Shown: positions 32,700-41,911, numbered from the stretch's first letter. The stretch: 56,711 nucleotides of DNA from an uncultured Hungatella sp. (GCA_910585645.1 CAJUFP010000016.1:1-56711), one strand, 5' to 3'. Made by a program: numbers and translations. The notes: a model not told the origin generated them from the sequence alone.

Positions 32700-33215
32700 A
32701 TGAAGGGAATGTATCATATTATTGTACAAAATAATAAGCTTCGATATGAAATGGATATTCGGAGAAATATTACGATCATTCGCGGGGACAGCGCAACAGG
32801 GAAAACGCAACTGATTAACCTTTTAGAGCAGGCGGCAGTTTTTGGGGAGAGTTCTGGTGTTGATGTTGTTTGTCAGAGGCCATGCAGAACCCTTGGGGGG
32901 AATGACTGGAACCTTGTGCTTCCAAATATCCATGAGCAGATTATTTTTATTGATGAAGAAAATAGATTTGTTAAATCTCAGGAGTTTGCCGCTGCGGTGA
33001 AGGCTTCGGATAATTATTTTGTGATTGTTACAAGAGAGGATTTGCCAAATCTGCCCTATTCAGTGGATGAGATTTATGGTATCCATACTTCCGGGAAGTA
33101 TCATGATTTAAAGCGTACTTATAATGAGTTGTATCGTATTTATAGTGGAACGTCGTTTTTGGGCAAAGTAAGGCCGGAAGCTGTGGTGGTTGAGGATTCT
33201 AATTCCGGATATTGA
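32700..33215 (+). CDS. P-loop ATPase partner of DUF4869, probably 3'-truncated
   Basis: A 171-residue protein. The Walker A motif GDSATGKT is at about 29-36 and a Walker B-like IIFIDEEN follows near 80. Only a short tail with VVVEDSNSGY is present before the stop. Homologues I remember continue after an EDSNSGYEFF segment with a further domain of 60-100 residues, so the protein seems to have lost its C terminus. AAAGGAG precedes the ATG. Translation is coupled with DUF4869. Confidence 0.7.
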   Translation: MKGMYHIIVQNNKLRYEMDIRRNITIIRGDSATGKTQLINLLEQAAVFGESSGVDVVCQRPCRTLGGNDWNLVLPNIHEQIIFIDEENRFVKSQEFAAAVKASDNYFVIVTREDLPNLPYSVDEIYGIHTSGKYHDLKRTYNELYRIYSGTSFLGKVRPEAVVVEDSNSGY

Positions 33216-33262
33216 GAGGGCCAAAAAAACTGCTTTGGTATAAGTTTTTCAGATAAATATAC

Positions 33263-33282
33263 TGCCCGTCGAAAGGCGGGCA
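33263..33282 (+). other. Short hairpin after the ATPase gene
   Basis: TGCCCG and CGGGCA enclose eight bases. The T run is missing, so it is a weak terminator at best. It may mark the junction at which the ATPase gene was cut. Confidence 0.3.
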
Positions 33283-33299
33283 TATAATTGGCGATTCTC

Positions 33300-33540
33300 C
33301 TATTGAACACTCCGTCCTGCCAGTTTGGAAAAGGAACGGAATGCCTTATTCACAAAATCTTCGGGCAGTTCTGCAGGACTGCACCGCCAGCTTTCCGGCA
33401 CATGGTCGAATAGCATGAGATAATGGAAACGATAAAAATACACGTCCCACGCAGTTCTATCCTCATCATAGTATTCGGGTGCTTTGTTAAATGGGTTAAA
33501 ACGAAGCGACGCGCCATATGTTCGGTACAGAGGAACAACC
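33300..33540 (-). pseudogene. 3' fragment of an unidentified gene
   Basis: On the minus strand a frame without start codon reads GVVPLYRTYGASLRFNPFN, then PEYYDEDRTAWDVYFYRFHYLM, then DHVPESWRCSP, and ends with TAG at 33302-33300. The composition (Tyr/Phe/Trp-rich, NPFNKAPEYYDED) is protein-like, and a TGA lies just upstream near 33543. I do not recognise the family. It follows the AAA-ATPase gene and is not part of it. A 65-codon frame overlaps it and is a shadow. Confidence 0.5.
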
Positions 33541-33548
33541 CCCTCACA

Positions 33549-35240
33549 TCATTTGTTTCTTATCAAAACAGTTTTGCCCTCGAACGCAAATCCATATTTA
33601 CGAATCCGTTCCGATGTGACCCCTCTGCTTTCTAAGGCTGCCGCATATCTCTTCCTTTCAATCTGTAGCAAAGCCTCGGATGCCGTCTCTTCCAAATTTT
33701 TTTCTTCCATAGGATCCCGTACCTTAAACTCCATGATAACAGCACAATCCTCCTGCCTTTTTGGCTCTAGCACTACATCATATCTGCCAAAACCACTTTC
33801 CCGGTTGGAGGTGATCACATACCGATCTGACAGATCTACTGTAAGTCCCAACACAAATCCATGATAAAACCGTTCCGGTTCCGACTCCTCTGACGGTTTT
33901 ATCCCGCTGTCAAAATAACTAAAAGTAGCCAGCGCTACTTTGTTCATATAACCATTCATGGCTTTTATGTCTCCCAGAAGCATAGCTTTCACAAAATCAT
34001 TATACTCTGGAACAAAATCCTTAAACCACCCATCTATCATCTGGCCAAACATAAAACGGACTTCCCGGTTCGTTAATGCCAGTTCATAAGTGTCTCGTCC
34101 CCATTCTTCATCAATAAAATAATGTTTCACCCTCAAATAACCGCTTGCCAGCAAAAGGCTCCAGACCGCATCCGTTCTGCCGTCCAATTGGCTGAATATA
34201 ATCTGTTCATCAATCCTGGTTTTGAGAACCCCTCCTTTTAAAAGATTCTCCAACTCCATCTTTATATTCCGATTACCTCTTTTAATTATCCTGTTAACCA
34301 GGCTATTGCTGCTGGTATTGGCCCAGTACATGGAAAGCCGTTTCTTATCCAGAAAATTTAAAATAGACCATGGATTGTAAATATCCTGTCTTCTTCCAAA
34401 GGTAAAGCCGTCATACCAATCTTTTACCTTCTGTCTCTTATCATACGCTCCATACTCTTTTAATGCCTCCCATACCTCCTTCTGTGTAAACCCAAAACTG
34501 CTTTCATATTTTTTTGAAGTAGTGGTTACCACTTCCAGATTATTTAAATCAGAAAATATAGACTCTTTACTAACTCTGGTAATGCCAGTCATAATCGCCC
34601 GTTCAAGATAAGGATTCGTTTTAAATGTTGAGTTAAACATCCCTTTTATAAATTCTGTCATTTCTTCCCAATAACCATAAACCCAGGCTTCTTGAAGGGG
34701 GGTATCATATTCATCCAGTAAAATAATTACTTTTTTTTCATAATACCTGGAAAGATAACAGGCAAGCTCCCGCAAAGAACAGGAAGCTGTGGAATCCGTC
34801 ATTTCCAATAATACCTTATTGTAAAATCTTCTTTCCTCTTCTTTTAATATATTACCGGTTAACAAAAAGTCAAATCTGCTATACAATTTTTGTATAGCCA
34901 TACAAATCTTTTCCCTTGCCAGAGAAAAAGTATTTGCCTTGATATCCGCAAAACTCAAAAAAATCACCGGATATGTTCCCTGAAGCTTTTGATATTTTTC
35001 ATCCTCCCATATGGATAATCCTTCAAATATCTCTCCCTTATTTTTATATTCTACAGAAAGAAATCTCTCCAGCATATTCATATTTAGGGTTTTCCCAAAA
35101 CGCCTGGGGCGTGTAATCAATGTTACCTCGTCTTTGTTTTCCCACCATTCTCTAATAAAACCGGTCTTATCAATATAAAAGCAAGATTCCACTATCAATT
35201 TTTCAAAACACTGTATCCCTATCCCTACAGTCCTTGCCAT
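33549..35240 (-). CDS. AAA-ATPase_like plus PDDEXK_9 nuclease fusion protein
   Basis: A 563-residue protein of a family abundant in gut anaerobes. The N terminus IDKTGFIREWW leads to the ATPase motif RPRRFGKTLNM, then the Walker B region IILLDEYDTPLQ and the sensor-like TGITRVSKES. The C-terminal part has a restriction-like core: RYDVVLEP, then IMEFKV, and a helix with LLQIERKRYAAAL. It is often found in many copies per genome and has been suspected to be a mobile-element or defence protein; the function is not established. It stands alone, flanked on its 3' side by a gene fragment. Confidence 0.88.
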   Translation of the reverse strand: MARTVGIGIQCFEKLIVESCFYIDKTGFIREWWENKDEVTLITRPRRFGKTLNMNMLERFLSVEYKNKGEIFEGLSIWEDEKYQKLQGTYPVIFLSFADIKANTFSLAREKICMAIQKLYSRFDFLLTGNILKEEERRFYNKVLLEMTDSTASCSLRELACYLSRYYEKKVIILLDEYDTPLQEAWVYGYWEEMTEFIKGMFNSTFKTNPYLERAIMTGITRVSKESIFSDLNNLEVVTTTSKKYESSFGFTQKEVWEALKEYGAYDKRQKVKDWYDGFTFGRRQDIYNPWSILNFLDKKRLSMYWANTSSNSLVNRIIKRGNRNIKMELENLLKGGVLKTRIDEQIIFSQLDGRTDAVWSLLLASGYLRVKHYFIDEEWGRDTYELALTNREVRFMFGQMIDGWFKDFVPEYNDFVKAMLLGDIKAMNGYMNKVALATFSYFDSGIKPSEESEPERFYHGFVLGLTVDLSDRYVITSNRESGFGRYDVVLEPKRQEDCAVIMEFKVRDPMEEKNLEETASEALLQIERKRYAAALESRGVTSERIRKYGFAFEGKTVLIRNK

Positions 35241-35374
35241 TATAGTCTCTCCTTATATCTCTTATTACACCAACCATCCTTTACTCTATATTCTCTATTG
35301 TATAAGATACCTGTTTTTCCTTCTGTTTTCGTATTTCCATACTACCATAAACCTTCTGATTTTACAAGCCAAAT

Positions 35375-36091
35375 TCAGTCCTTCCGCCTTCTGCAAAACA
35401 CCTCCCTGTTAAAAGGCACAACATAAGTACACTCATAATCAACAGCAATGATCTTGCTGGAGACAAAGACAGCGCCGCCTCTTAAAAATCCTCTGGACCG
35501 TATGGAAAAGGCGGGAGTATTTCCTTTGCAGTTTAACAGTTCTGCCTCCTCCCGTGTAAGCCGGGTCGGGCTGTAGTTGGTCATAAAATGGGAGATTCGA
35601 TAGCCTTCTTCCATTGCAAAGTATTGAATGGAATCTTCAATGATTTCCGAAGTCATCACAGGAAAGAGGGCGCAGGGCATATGGCCGGTTTCAATCTGTG
35701 TTTTTTTGTAATTCATGATACGGATACGTTTAAACTCCCATACCATGTCATGCTCTTTTAAGTTAAAGATCTTTTGCTGTTTTGGAGTTGCCGGAATCTT
35801 TTTCAGATAGACGGTCCGGGATTGCAGATCTTTATAAGGAACCAGGGTGGCGGAGTTATATACAAGAGGGTTGCCCCGCATTTTTTCATTGACAAAAATG
35901 CCGCTTCCCTGTATGGAGATTAAAAGTCCCATGTTGATAAGCTGCTTCATCACTTTTTGGATTGTGTAGCGGGAGACATGGTACTGACTGGCAAGCTCCC
36001 GTTCAGACGGGAGCCTGCTGTCATGGTACTTTTTCTGGTAAATCTTGCTTATGAGATCTTCGACAATAAATTCTGTTTTGGGAGATGCCAT
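35375..36091 (-). CDS. GntR/HutC-family regulator with UTRA domain
   Basis: A 238-residue repressor. The winged-helix HTH is at about 10-70: RLPSERELASQYHVSRYTIQKVMKQL, then GSGIFV. The UTRA ligand-binding domain follows (IETGHMPCALFPVMT, near residue 120). The start at 36091 follows AAAGGAAAA and lies behind the dehydratase stop, so the frame extension to 36148 was rejected. It is transcribed with the dehydratase gene and probably binds the palindrome at 37384-37404. Confidence 0.9.
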   Translation of the reverse strand: MASPKTEFIVEDLISKIYQKKYHDSRLPSERELASQYHVSRYTIQKVMKQLINMGLLISIQGSGIFVNEKMRGNPLVYNSATLVPYKDLQSRTVYLKKIPATPKQQKIFNLKEHDMVWEFKRIRIMNYKKTQIETGHMPCALFPVMTSEIIEDSIQYFAMEEGYRISHFMTNYSPTRLTREEAELLNCKGNTPAFSIRSRGFLRGGAVFVSSKIIAVDYECTYVVPFNREVFCRRRKD

Positions 36092-36102
36092 GATGTTTTC
36101 CT

Positions 36103-37302
36103 TTATGGTGTTACCAGAGTTCCGTCCGGAATGCGGCTCTGGGTCCACGGGTGAGGACGGTAACTGCCGGGGTATTGATCTGCGTTTTCTTCTTTAAAAT
36201 CCACGCCGATTCCAGGTCTTTCAATGGGATAGAAAAATCCGTCCTTTGATTCATTATAGCCTGGGAACAGCGCCTTTGTATGTTCTTTTAGTTCAATGTT
36301 TTCCTGAATCGCCGCATTGTGGAAATGGATATTTAAGTGTGTGTTGACTGCCAGTCCTATTGGCGTAATGTCTGACGGCGTATGCCATGCAATCCGCACG
36401 CCGAAAGCGTCGCAGAGATGGGCAAGTTTGATCGCCGGGGTGATGCCGCCAAGCTGTGAAACATGGCACCGGATGTAGTCAATGTAACGATTCTGAATCA
36501 GATAGAGCCATTCTTTTGGATTGTTGAAAAGTTCTCCTGTGGCAATAGGCGTTGCGCACTGGGAGCGAAGCTGTGCCAGCCACTCATTATGCTCCAGAGG
36601 CATGATGTCCTCTATAAAATACGGATGATACTGCTCAACGGATTTTGCGAAGTTGACAGCCTGGTTAGGGGTCAGACGTTCATGGATATCGTGGAGAATA
36701 TGAAAAGAGTCCCCATACGTTTCCCGAAGGTCATGGAACATGGCCAGGGTATTGCGCATATAATCATCCTGATTAAAATAAGTTCCGGAGATAGGGTCCC
36801 GGGGCGTTTTCAGATCGTCAGGATTGCCTCCGTAAAAGCCCAGTTGGCAGCGGATGTGCTGATATCCCCTGGCCCGGATTTTCTCTATTTCGTCGTACAA
36901 CTCTTCCATGGTATCCGCCACCGCATGGGTATATGCGGGGATGGCTGTTCTGGATTTTCCTCCCAGCAACTGGTATAAGGGCATATGCGCAAGTTTTCCT
37001 TTGATATCCCAAAGCGCCATATCAATTCCGGAAATGGCATTGTTCAGCACAGGGCCGTTGCGCCAGTAGGAATTGTAGGACATGAGATGCCAGAGATCCT
37101 CAATGTGATTGGCGTCTTTTCCCACAAGCAGAGGTTTCATATAATCTTCCACAGCGGTTTTTACTGCAAGGGGACGAAACTGAAAGGTGGCGCATCCCAC
37201 GCCGTAAACGTCTTTGTCTGTGAACACCTTTACGACGGTCAGATTATGCCGGTCAGGCCTGACCACATAGCATCTGATGTCAGTGATAATGGTTGGTGTC
37301 AT
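36103..37302 (-). CDS. RspA-like mannonate dehydratase, enolase superfamily
   Basis: A 399-residue enzyme of the mandelate racemase/muconate lactonizing group. Metal ligands are in HDIHERL (Asp), EDIMPLE (Glu) and GELFNNP (Glu), and the catalytic His is in WHTPSD. The arrangement is that of mannonate/RspA dehydratases that act on sugar acids such as D-mannonate or D-gluconate. No partner aldolase is nearby. It is divergent from the glucoside PTS gene at 37618. Confidence 0.87.
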   Translation of the reverse strand: MTPTIITDIRCYVVRPDRHNLTVVKVFTDKDVYGVGCATFQFRPLAVKTAVEDYMKPLLVGKDANHIEDLWHLMSYNSYWRNGPVLNNAISGIDMALWDIKGKLAHMPLYQLLGGKSRTAIPAYTHAVADTMEELYDEIEKIRARGYQHIRCQLGFYGGNPDDLKTPRDPISGTYFNQDDYMRNTLAMFHDLRETYGDSFHILHDIHERLTPNQAVNFAKSVEQYHPYFIEDIMPLEHNEWLAQLRSQCATPIATGELFNNPKEWLYLIQNRYIDYIRCHVSQLGGITPAIKLAHLCDAFGVRIAWHTPSDITPIGLAVNTHLNIHFHNAAIQENIELKEHTKALFPGYNESKDGFFYPIERPGIGVDFKEENADQYPGSYRPHPWTQSRIPDGTLVTP

Positions 37303-37363
37303 GTTCTTTCTTCTCCTATGGGTTATTTTACCAAGTTCTGCAGCGTTTCTGTTTTACATGACC

Positions 37364-37404
37364 ATTACACCACATTTGGATTGAAAATACAATAGGTGTA
37401 TTTT
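37364..37404 (-). promoter_or_regulatory. Promoter and operator of the dehydratase-GntR operon
   Basis: On minus: TTGTAT (37392-37387), 17 bases, TGTAAT (37369-37364). The perfect 8-base inverted repeat AAAATACA-ATAGG-TGTATTTT (37384-37404) covers the -35 hexamer. A HutC-type GntR protein bound there would block the polymerase. Confidence 0.6.
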
Positions 37405-37617
37405 TTTCGATAGGATAAGGAAAAATTTCCAGTCCAATTTTGCGGGGTTGCAGTCTGAAAATCCTGTTAAATCGGGGTTTTTTTGCCTTTGAGTTCCCTG
37501 GATTGACTGTTTGCGGATATATTTTTTCTGTGTTATCTTTTCACCATCAAGGCTGCAGCGAACTTGTACAGACGGAACGGCAAAAATAAGACACGGCCCG
37601 TCAAGGAGGGAGAATAA
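37405..37617 (+). other. Divergent intergenic region before the glucoside PTS
   Basis: About 210 bases. A weak promoter, TTGCGG (37511-37516) and TATCTT (37534-37539) with 17 bases, could serve the PTS gene. No antiterminator-type hairpin with T run is clear. AAGGAGG stands before the GTG at 37618. Confidence 0.35.
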
Positions 37618-39480
37618 GTGAATATTAAAGAAAAGATAGCACAGATCATCCAATATGTGGGAGGAAAGGATAATGTAACAAATGCCTGGCATTGTATTAC
37701 CCGCCTTCGGTTTGAATTGAAGGATAATCATAAGATTGATGAGGACGCGATCAAAAAGATGGATGGCGTGTTGGGAACCGCATTTGCAAAGGACCAGTTT
37801 CAGATCGTCATCGGCGTGGGTGTTGACAAGTATTATGAGGAGCTGGTAAGCCAGTTGGGGCTGGACGCCAATGGGCCGGTGGAGGCGGATGGCAGCGAAA
37901 AGCGCAAGGATTTTGCCACTTGGTTTATGGATGTGGTATCCGGCATCTTCGGGCCTTTGGTGCCTGCCATTGCCGGCGCGGGTATGATCAAGGGGCTTAT
38001 GGGAGGCCTGGTGGCCCTTGGAGTTATAACCAATACAACGGATACGTATCGGGTCATTGACATGCTGGCCAGCGGCGTTTTTTCGTTTCTTCCGTTTTTT
38101 ATCGCAGCGTCTGCCGCGAAAAAATTCCGCACAAGCCAGTATCTTGCCATTGCCATCGCGTCGATCATTATGTATCCAACCATGGTCAGCGCGGCCCAGG
38201 CAGGTGAGATCAGCGCCTTTATGCTGTTTGGATTTGTCCCTGTTCCGGTGTTTAACTATACCGGTTCCGTGATTCCTATTATATTTGGAGTATGGGGGTT
38301 GAGCTACATCCATAAATGGGTTGATAAAGTGGTGCCCACCGCGGCGAAAACCGTGGTGGTTCCCACGATTACCCTGTTTATTGCCGGGCTGTTTACTTTG
38401 CTGGTGGTAGGTCCTGTGGGTATTTACTGCGGCAAAGGGCTTGCGTGGGTGATTGGTTCTTTGTTTGCGGTTTCGCCTACTCTTGCGGGGATTGTCATGG
38501 GGGCTATCCGTCCGGTGTCCATCCTTGTGGGAATGCATCACGCCATGACGCCTATTGCGCTGGAGAATTTTGCCACCCTTGGTTATGATCAGCTAATGCC
38601 AATGATGTTTATCGCGAATCTTTCCATCGTAGGCGCTGCGGCTGCCTGCTATTTTAAAGCGGGGAGCCAGCAGGAAAAGCAGATCGTCGGCTCTTCGGTT
38701 ATTTCCGGAATCCTTGGCATCACGGAGCCGGCTCTGTTCGGCGTATTGACCAAGTATAAAAAGGCGTTTGCGGCGGCTACCATCGGAAGCACGGTTGGAA
38801 GCGCGTTTATCGGGACCTTTGGTGTAAGGCTGTTTGGCTATATTACTTCCAGCGTGTTCAGTATTCCGGCGTACATCGGCCCCTGGTTTGGCTATGCGGC
38901 CATTGGCTGGATTATGGCGTTTGGGGTTTCTTTTGGACTTTCATATGTTTTTGTTGTAAAGATGGATACGGAGAAAAAGGCGCCGGAAGATAACAGGACA
39001 GAGGATGGGGCAGCGGCGGAAGAGGGTTTTTTGGCAGAGATTGGAGCGCCCGCAAAGGGTGTTGTGGTTCCCATGAAAGAGATTAAGGACGACGTGTTTT
39101 CCGGCGGCGTGTTGGGCGTCTGTGTTGGCGTTGACCCGAAGGAGGGCAGAATTGCCGCTCCTTATGACGGAAAGATTGTCCAGGTGGCGGATACGCTTCA
39201 CGCCATCGGGATACAGGCAGGGCCTGTTGAGATGGTGATTCACGTGGGAATTGACACGGTGGATATGAAAGGGGATGGCTTTGAGAGTAAGGTAAAAGTG
39301 GGGCAGATGGTAAGGAAAGGGGAAGAACTGCTTTTGGTTGATCTGAAGAAGATCGCAGACGCGGGACATCCGGCTACGGTGATTGTTGCCGTGACGAATA
39401 CACATGAGTTTTCAGAGGTCAGACAGGCTGTCACGGGGGTTGTTGAAATCGGGGATACGCTTTTGGAAGTTAGGAGATAG
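37618..39480 (+). CDS. PTS beta-glucoside-family EIIBCA
   Basis: A 620-residue three-domain transporter. The EIIB domain (1-85) has its phosphorylated cysteine C26 in AWHCITRLRF. The EIIC membrane domain has about ten helices (100-450), with GITEPALFGV. The EIIA domain (about 480-620) carries the phosphorylated His542 in VIHVGIDTVDM. It uses a GTG start with AAGGAGG. Sugar: a beta-glucoside or related sugar; a family 1 6-phospho-beta-glucosidase lies 0.8 kb downstream on the other strand. Confidence 0.92.
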   Translation: MNIKEKIAQIIQYVGGKDNVTNAWHCITRLRFELKDNHKIDEDAIKKMDGVLGTAFAKDQFQIVIGVGVDKYYEELVSQLGLDANGPVEADGSEKRKDFATWFMDVVSGIFGPLVPAIAGAGMIKGLMGGLVALGVITNTTDTYRVIDMLASGVFSFLPFFIAASAAKKFRTSQYLAIAIASIIMYPTMVSAAQAGEISAFMLFGFVPVPVFNYTGSVIPIIFGVWGLSYIHKWVDKVVPTAAKTVVVPTITLFIAGLFTLLVVGPVGIYCGKGLAWVIGSLFAVSPTLAGIVMGAIRPVSILVGMHHAMTPIALENFATLGYDQLMPMMFIANLSIVGAAAACYFKAGSQQEKQIVGSSVISGILGITEPALFGVLTKYKKAFAAATIGSTVGSAFIGTFGVRLFGYITSSVFSIPAYIGPWFGYAAIGWIMAFGVSFGLSYVFVVKMDTEKKAPEDNRTEDGAAAEEGFLAEIGAPAKGVVVPMKEIKDDVFSGGVLGVCVGVDPKEGRIAAPYDGKIVQVADTLHAIGIQAGPVEMVIHVGIDTVDMKGDGFESKVKVGQMVRKGEELLLVDLKKIADAGHPATVIVAVTNTHEFSEVRQAVTGVVEIGDTLLEVRR

Positions 39481-39495
39481 GTATTTGGGCGATAA

Positions 39496-39534
39496 AGCCA
39501 GTAAGTGTAGTTTTTTTAACTTGCTGGCTTTTTG
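39496..39534 (+). terminator. Terminator after the EIIBCA gene
   Basis: AGCCAGTAAGT and ACTTGCTGGCT form a stem with one G-T, followed by five T. Confidence 0.8.
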
Positions 39535-39769
39535 TATTTGGTAAAGGATTTTTGTGGGGAGTTCAGGCCAAACAGCAGATAAGCCGGGGGTGGTTGACAT
39601 CACCACACTATGGTAAATACTTCAGGTTAAGTATGCATAATTAAATCCATCAACTGCACAACAGCATCACAAGTATCCCTAAAACCAATATCTGTTGCAT
39701 ATGTAAAATCCTTTTTCTACTTTCTATTAACTTTCATGCTTGTTATGATACGTATATAGAGCATAAAAG

Positions 39770-39912
39770 TCAATTGAGATATTCCCTTTTCCGATAAACA
39801 GAAGGCGCCACCCCATATGCTTCTTAAATGCCATGGAAAAATACTGTTCTGAGGAGTAGCTGCAGTAGTAGGCGATCTCCTTAAACACCCGGTAGAGTCT
39901 TGCAAATGCCAA
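39770..39912 (-). pseudogene. AraC-family regulator remnant
   Basis: The minus strand carries the last helix-turn-helix of an AraC protein: FKEIAYYCSYSSEQYFSMAFKKHMG, then, after a one-base shift, VAPSVYRKREYLN and TGA (39772-39770). The N-terminal part is missing and nothing similar lies upstream. The frameshift is in a run of G at about 39816. Confidence 0.7.
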
Positions 39913-40195
39913 CGGTTCCTGGATCAGCTATGAGGGAGCTTAGTTTAACAACAATGAAGCCATGTTAAACGGAACCTGGAACAATTATGCCATGCCCACC
40001 TACCTGCTGACAAATACCGACAAGGCTACCGTGATTCTGACGGTGAGGAAAGCTTTTTATACGGCTTACGGCTCTGTACAGAACGTACCTCTGGCCTGCG
40101 CGGAATGCGCGGTGGCTTTGGCTCCGGTGATTCTTCTGTATCTGCTTCTTCAGCAGTATATTATTGAGGGGCAGTTGGATTCTGTGAGTAAATAA
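39913..40195 (+). pseudogene. ABC sugar-transporter permease 3' remnant
   Basis: The plus strand from 39962 reads NGTWNNYAMPTYLLTNTDKA, then a hydrophobic stretch VALAPVILLYLLLQQYIIEG, and stops. This is like the last 80 residues of MalG-type sugar-ABC permeases (W.N...P...L, ILY...Q.Y...G). In front, after an in-frame stop at 39939, SWISYEGA and FNNNEAM read on in frame. No start codon or ribosome-binding site is present. With the AraC fragment it is the scar of a deleted sugar locus. Confidence 0.55.
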
Positions 40196-40228
40196 GTAAG
40201 ATTCCGTACCGGCGCAGACGGGTCTAAA

Positions 40229-40266
40229 AGAGGCTGTGAATCATGACTCTTTCACAGCCTCTTTTT
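40229..40266 (+). terminator. Bidirectional terminator between remnant and GH1 gene
   Basis: AGAGGCTGTGAA and TTCACAGCCTCT form a 12-base perfect stem with T residues on both strands. On the minus strand it ends the 6-phospho-beta-glucosidase message. Confidence 0.8.
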
Positions 40267-40301
40267 CATTAATAAAGCTTTTCGGTTTTTGGAAGTGTAT
40301 C

Positions 40302-41765
40302 CTACAATTCCGTTCCCCTTGATTCTATAACTTTTTTATACCAGTAATAAGAATCTTTCTTCTTTCGGTCAAAGGTTCCCTTGCCTTGATCATCCTTATC
40401 CACATAGATAAATCCGTACCGTTTTCTCATCTCCCCGGTGCCTGCGCTGACCAGATCAATGCATCCCCATGTAGTATAGCCGATCAGGTTTACTCCGTTG
40501 TCAATGGCCCTGGCCATCTCTTTGATATGTTCCCTGTGGTAATCAATTCTATAGGAGTCATGAATGCTGCCGTCCTCCTCAATCTTGTCAAAAGCGCCCA
40601 GGCCGTTTTCCACCACCATAATGGGTTTCTCATAACGGTCATAGATCATTTCCAGATAATATCTCAGACCCTTGGGGTCAAATGCCCAGCCCCAGTCGGA
40701 ATACTGCAGGTAGGGATTTTTAGCTCCTGCCGCAAAGTTTCCGGAAACCATCTCTTCTGCCTTGTGGGTTGACACAATGGATGACATATAGTAGGAAAAT
40801 GTGTACATATCCACACATCCGTTTTTCAATTCCTCCAAATCCTGGTCCGTAATATCCAGGTTTACCTGGTGTTCTGCCCACAGCCGTTTGGCGAAGGTGG
40901 GGTATTTGCCCTTGCACTGAACATCTCCGCAATAGAAAATACCTTTCTCCCAGGAATGGCGGTTTAAAAGGATGTCATCCGGGTCACAGGTGCCGGGGTA
41001 GAACGTAATGCCGCATATCATACAGCCAATCCGATTATCCGGGTCAATCTCATGTCCAATCTTTACGGCCCTGGCGCTTGCCACAAACTGATAGTGAAGC
41101 TGCTGATAGCCAGCCTGATATTGGGCATCTCCGGCTTCTTTGCCAAATAAATCCAGCATCATCACCGTATTGTTGATCTCATTAAAGGTAAGCCAATACT
41201 TTACCAGCCCTTTGTATTCCGTAAAGCAGGTCTTTGCGAACTTCTCATAGAAGCCAATAAGTTTGCGGTTATTCCACCCGCCATAATGCTCCTCCAGATA
41301 CAGAGGGGTATCAAAATGCCAGATCGTCACCAAAGGCTCAATGCCATATTTTTGGCATTCTTTAAACACATCCCGGTAAAATTCCACTCCTTTTTCGTTG
41401 GGCGTCTCCTCGTCCCCATGAGGGTACAGCCTTGACCATGAGACAGACATTCTGAACATTTTAAATCCCATACCGGCAAATAAAGCAATATCCTCTTTGT
41501 ATCGGTGATAAAAGTCAACACCATCGTGGTTAGGATAGTAATAGTCTTCCAGAACCGCATACTTTGCTCCCTCCGGAATGGGCCTTCCATTTGCCACTTT
41601 GCCCGGATTGCCGTCTTTGTCTATGTAAGTTACATACCTTGGCTCTTTTACGGAACCGCCTGTGGTTACATCTGTTTTTGCCGGTCCCCTGCCGTCCTCA
41701 TTCCACGCGCCCTCAGCCTGGTTGGCCGCAATCGCGCCGCCCCACAAAAAATTTTCTGGAAACAT
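40302..41765 (-). CDS. 6-phospho-beta-glucosidase, GH family 1
   Basis: A 487-residue TIM-barrel enzyme. FLWGGAIAANQAEGAW is the GH1 start, TFNEINNT holds the acid/base Glu, and VVENGLGAF holds the nucleophile Glu. KRYGFIYVD near the C terminus is typical of the phosphate-binding 6-phospho subgroup. It hydrolyses phosphorylated cellobiose or aryl glucosides brought in by a PTS. The ATG at 41765 is ten bases after AAAGGAG; the GTG at 41777 touches that site and was rejected. Confidence 0.92.
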   Translation of the reverse strand: MFPENFLWGGAIAANQAEGAWNEDGRGPAKTDVTTGGSVKEPRYVTYIDKDGNPGKVANGRPIPEGAKYAVLEDYYYPNHDGVDFYHRYKEDIALFAGMGFKMFRMSVSWSRLYPHGDEETPNEKGVEFYRDVFKECQKYGIEPLVTIWHFDTPLYLEEHYGGWNNRKLIGFYEKFAKTCFTEYKGLVKYWLTFNEINNTVMMLDLFGKEAGDAQYQAGYQQLHYQFVASARAVKIGHEIDPDNRIGCMICGITFYPGTCDPDDILLNRHSWEKGIFYCGDVQCKGKYPTFAKRLWAEHQVNLDITDQDLEELKNGCVDMYTFSYYMSSIVSTHKAEEMVSGNFAAGAKNPYLQYSDWGWAFDPKGLRYYLEMIYDRYEKPIMVVENGLGAFDKIEEDGSIHDSYRIDYHREHIKEMARAIDNGVNLIGYTTWGCIDLVSAGTGEMRKRYGFIYVDKDDQGKGTFDRKKKDSYYWYKKVIESRGTEL

Positions 41766-41842
41766 GATAAACTTCACTCCTTTTCTTTTTTATTGTAAAC
41801 CTGTCCCGAAATTATGAGACTGGTATCATCTGTTTTCTCTAT

Positions 41843-41871
41843 ATTATATACGTAAACCGCTAAAATCACAA
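41843..41871 (-). promoter_or_regulatory. Promoter of the GH1 gene
   Basis: On minus TTGTGA (41871-41866), 17 bases, TATAAT (41848-41843). The spacer contains GTAAACCGCT, half like a catabolite-responsive element, but not a full match. Confidence 0.6.
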
Positions 41872-41911
41872 CCATAGGTGGCTTTCGAATTGGATTTACA
41901 ACTGGAATTTA

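Noticed and set aside
37354..38541. A 395-codon minus-strand frame over the EIIBCA gene
   Set aside because: Shadow of the PTS gene; His/Arg/Asn-rich, no domain and no start signal.
41849..41865. Catabolite-responsive element in the GH1 promoter
   Set aside because: Only half of the consensus fits; I could not support a full site.
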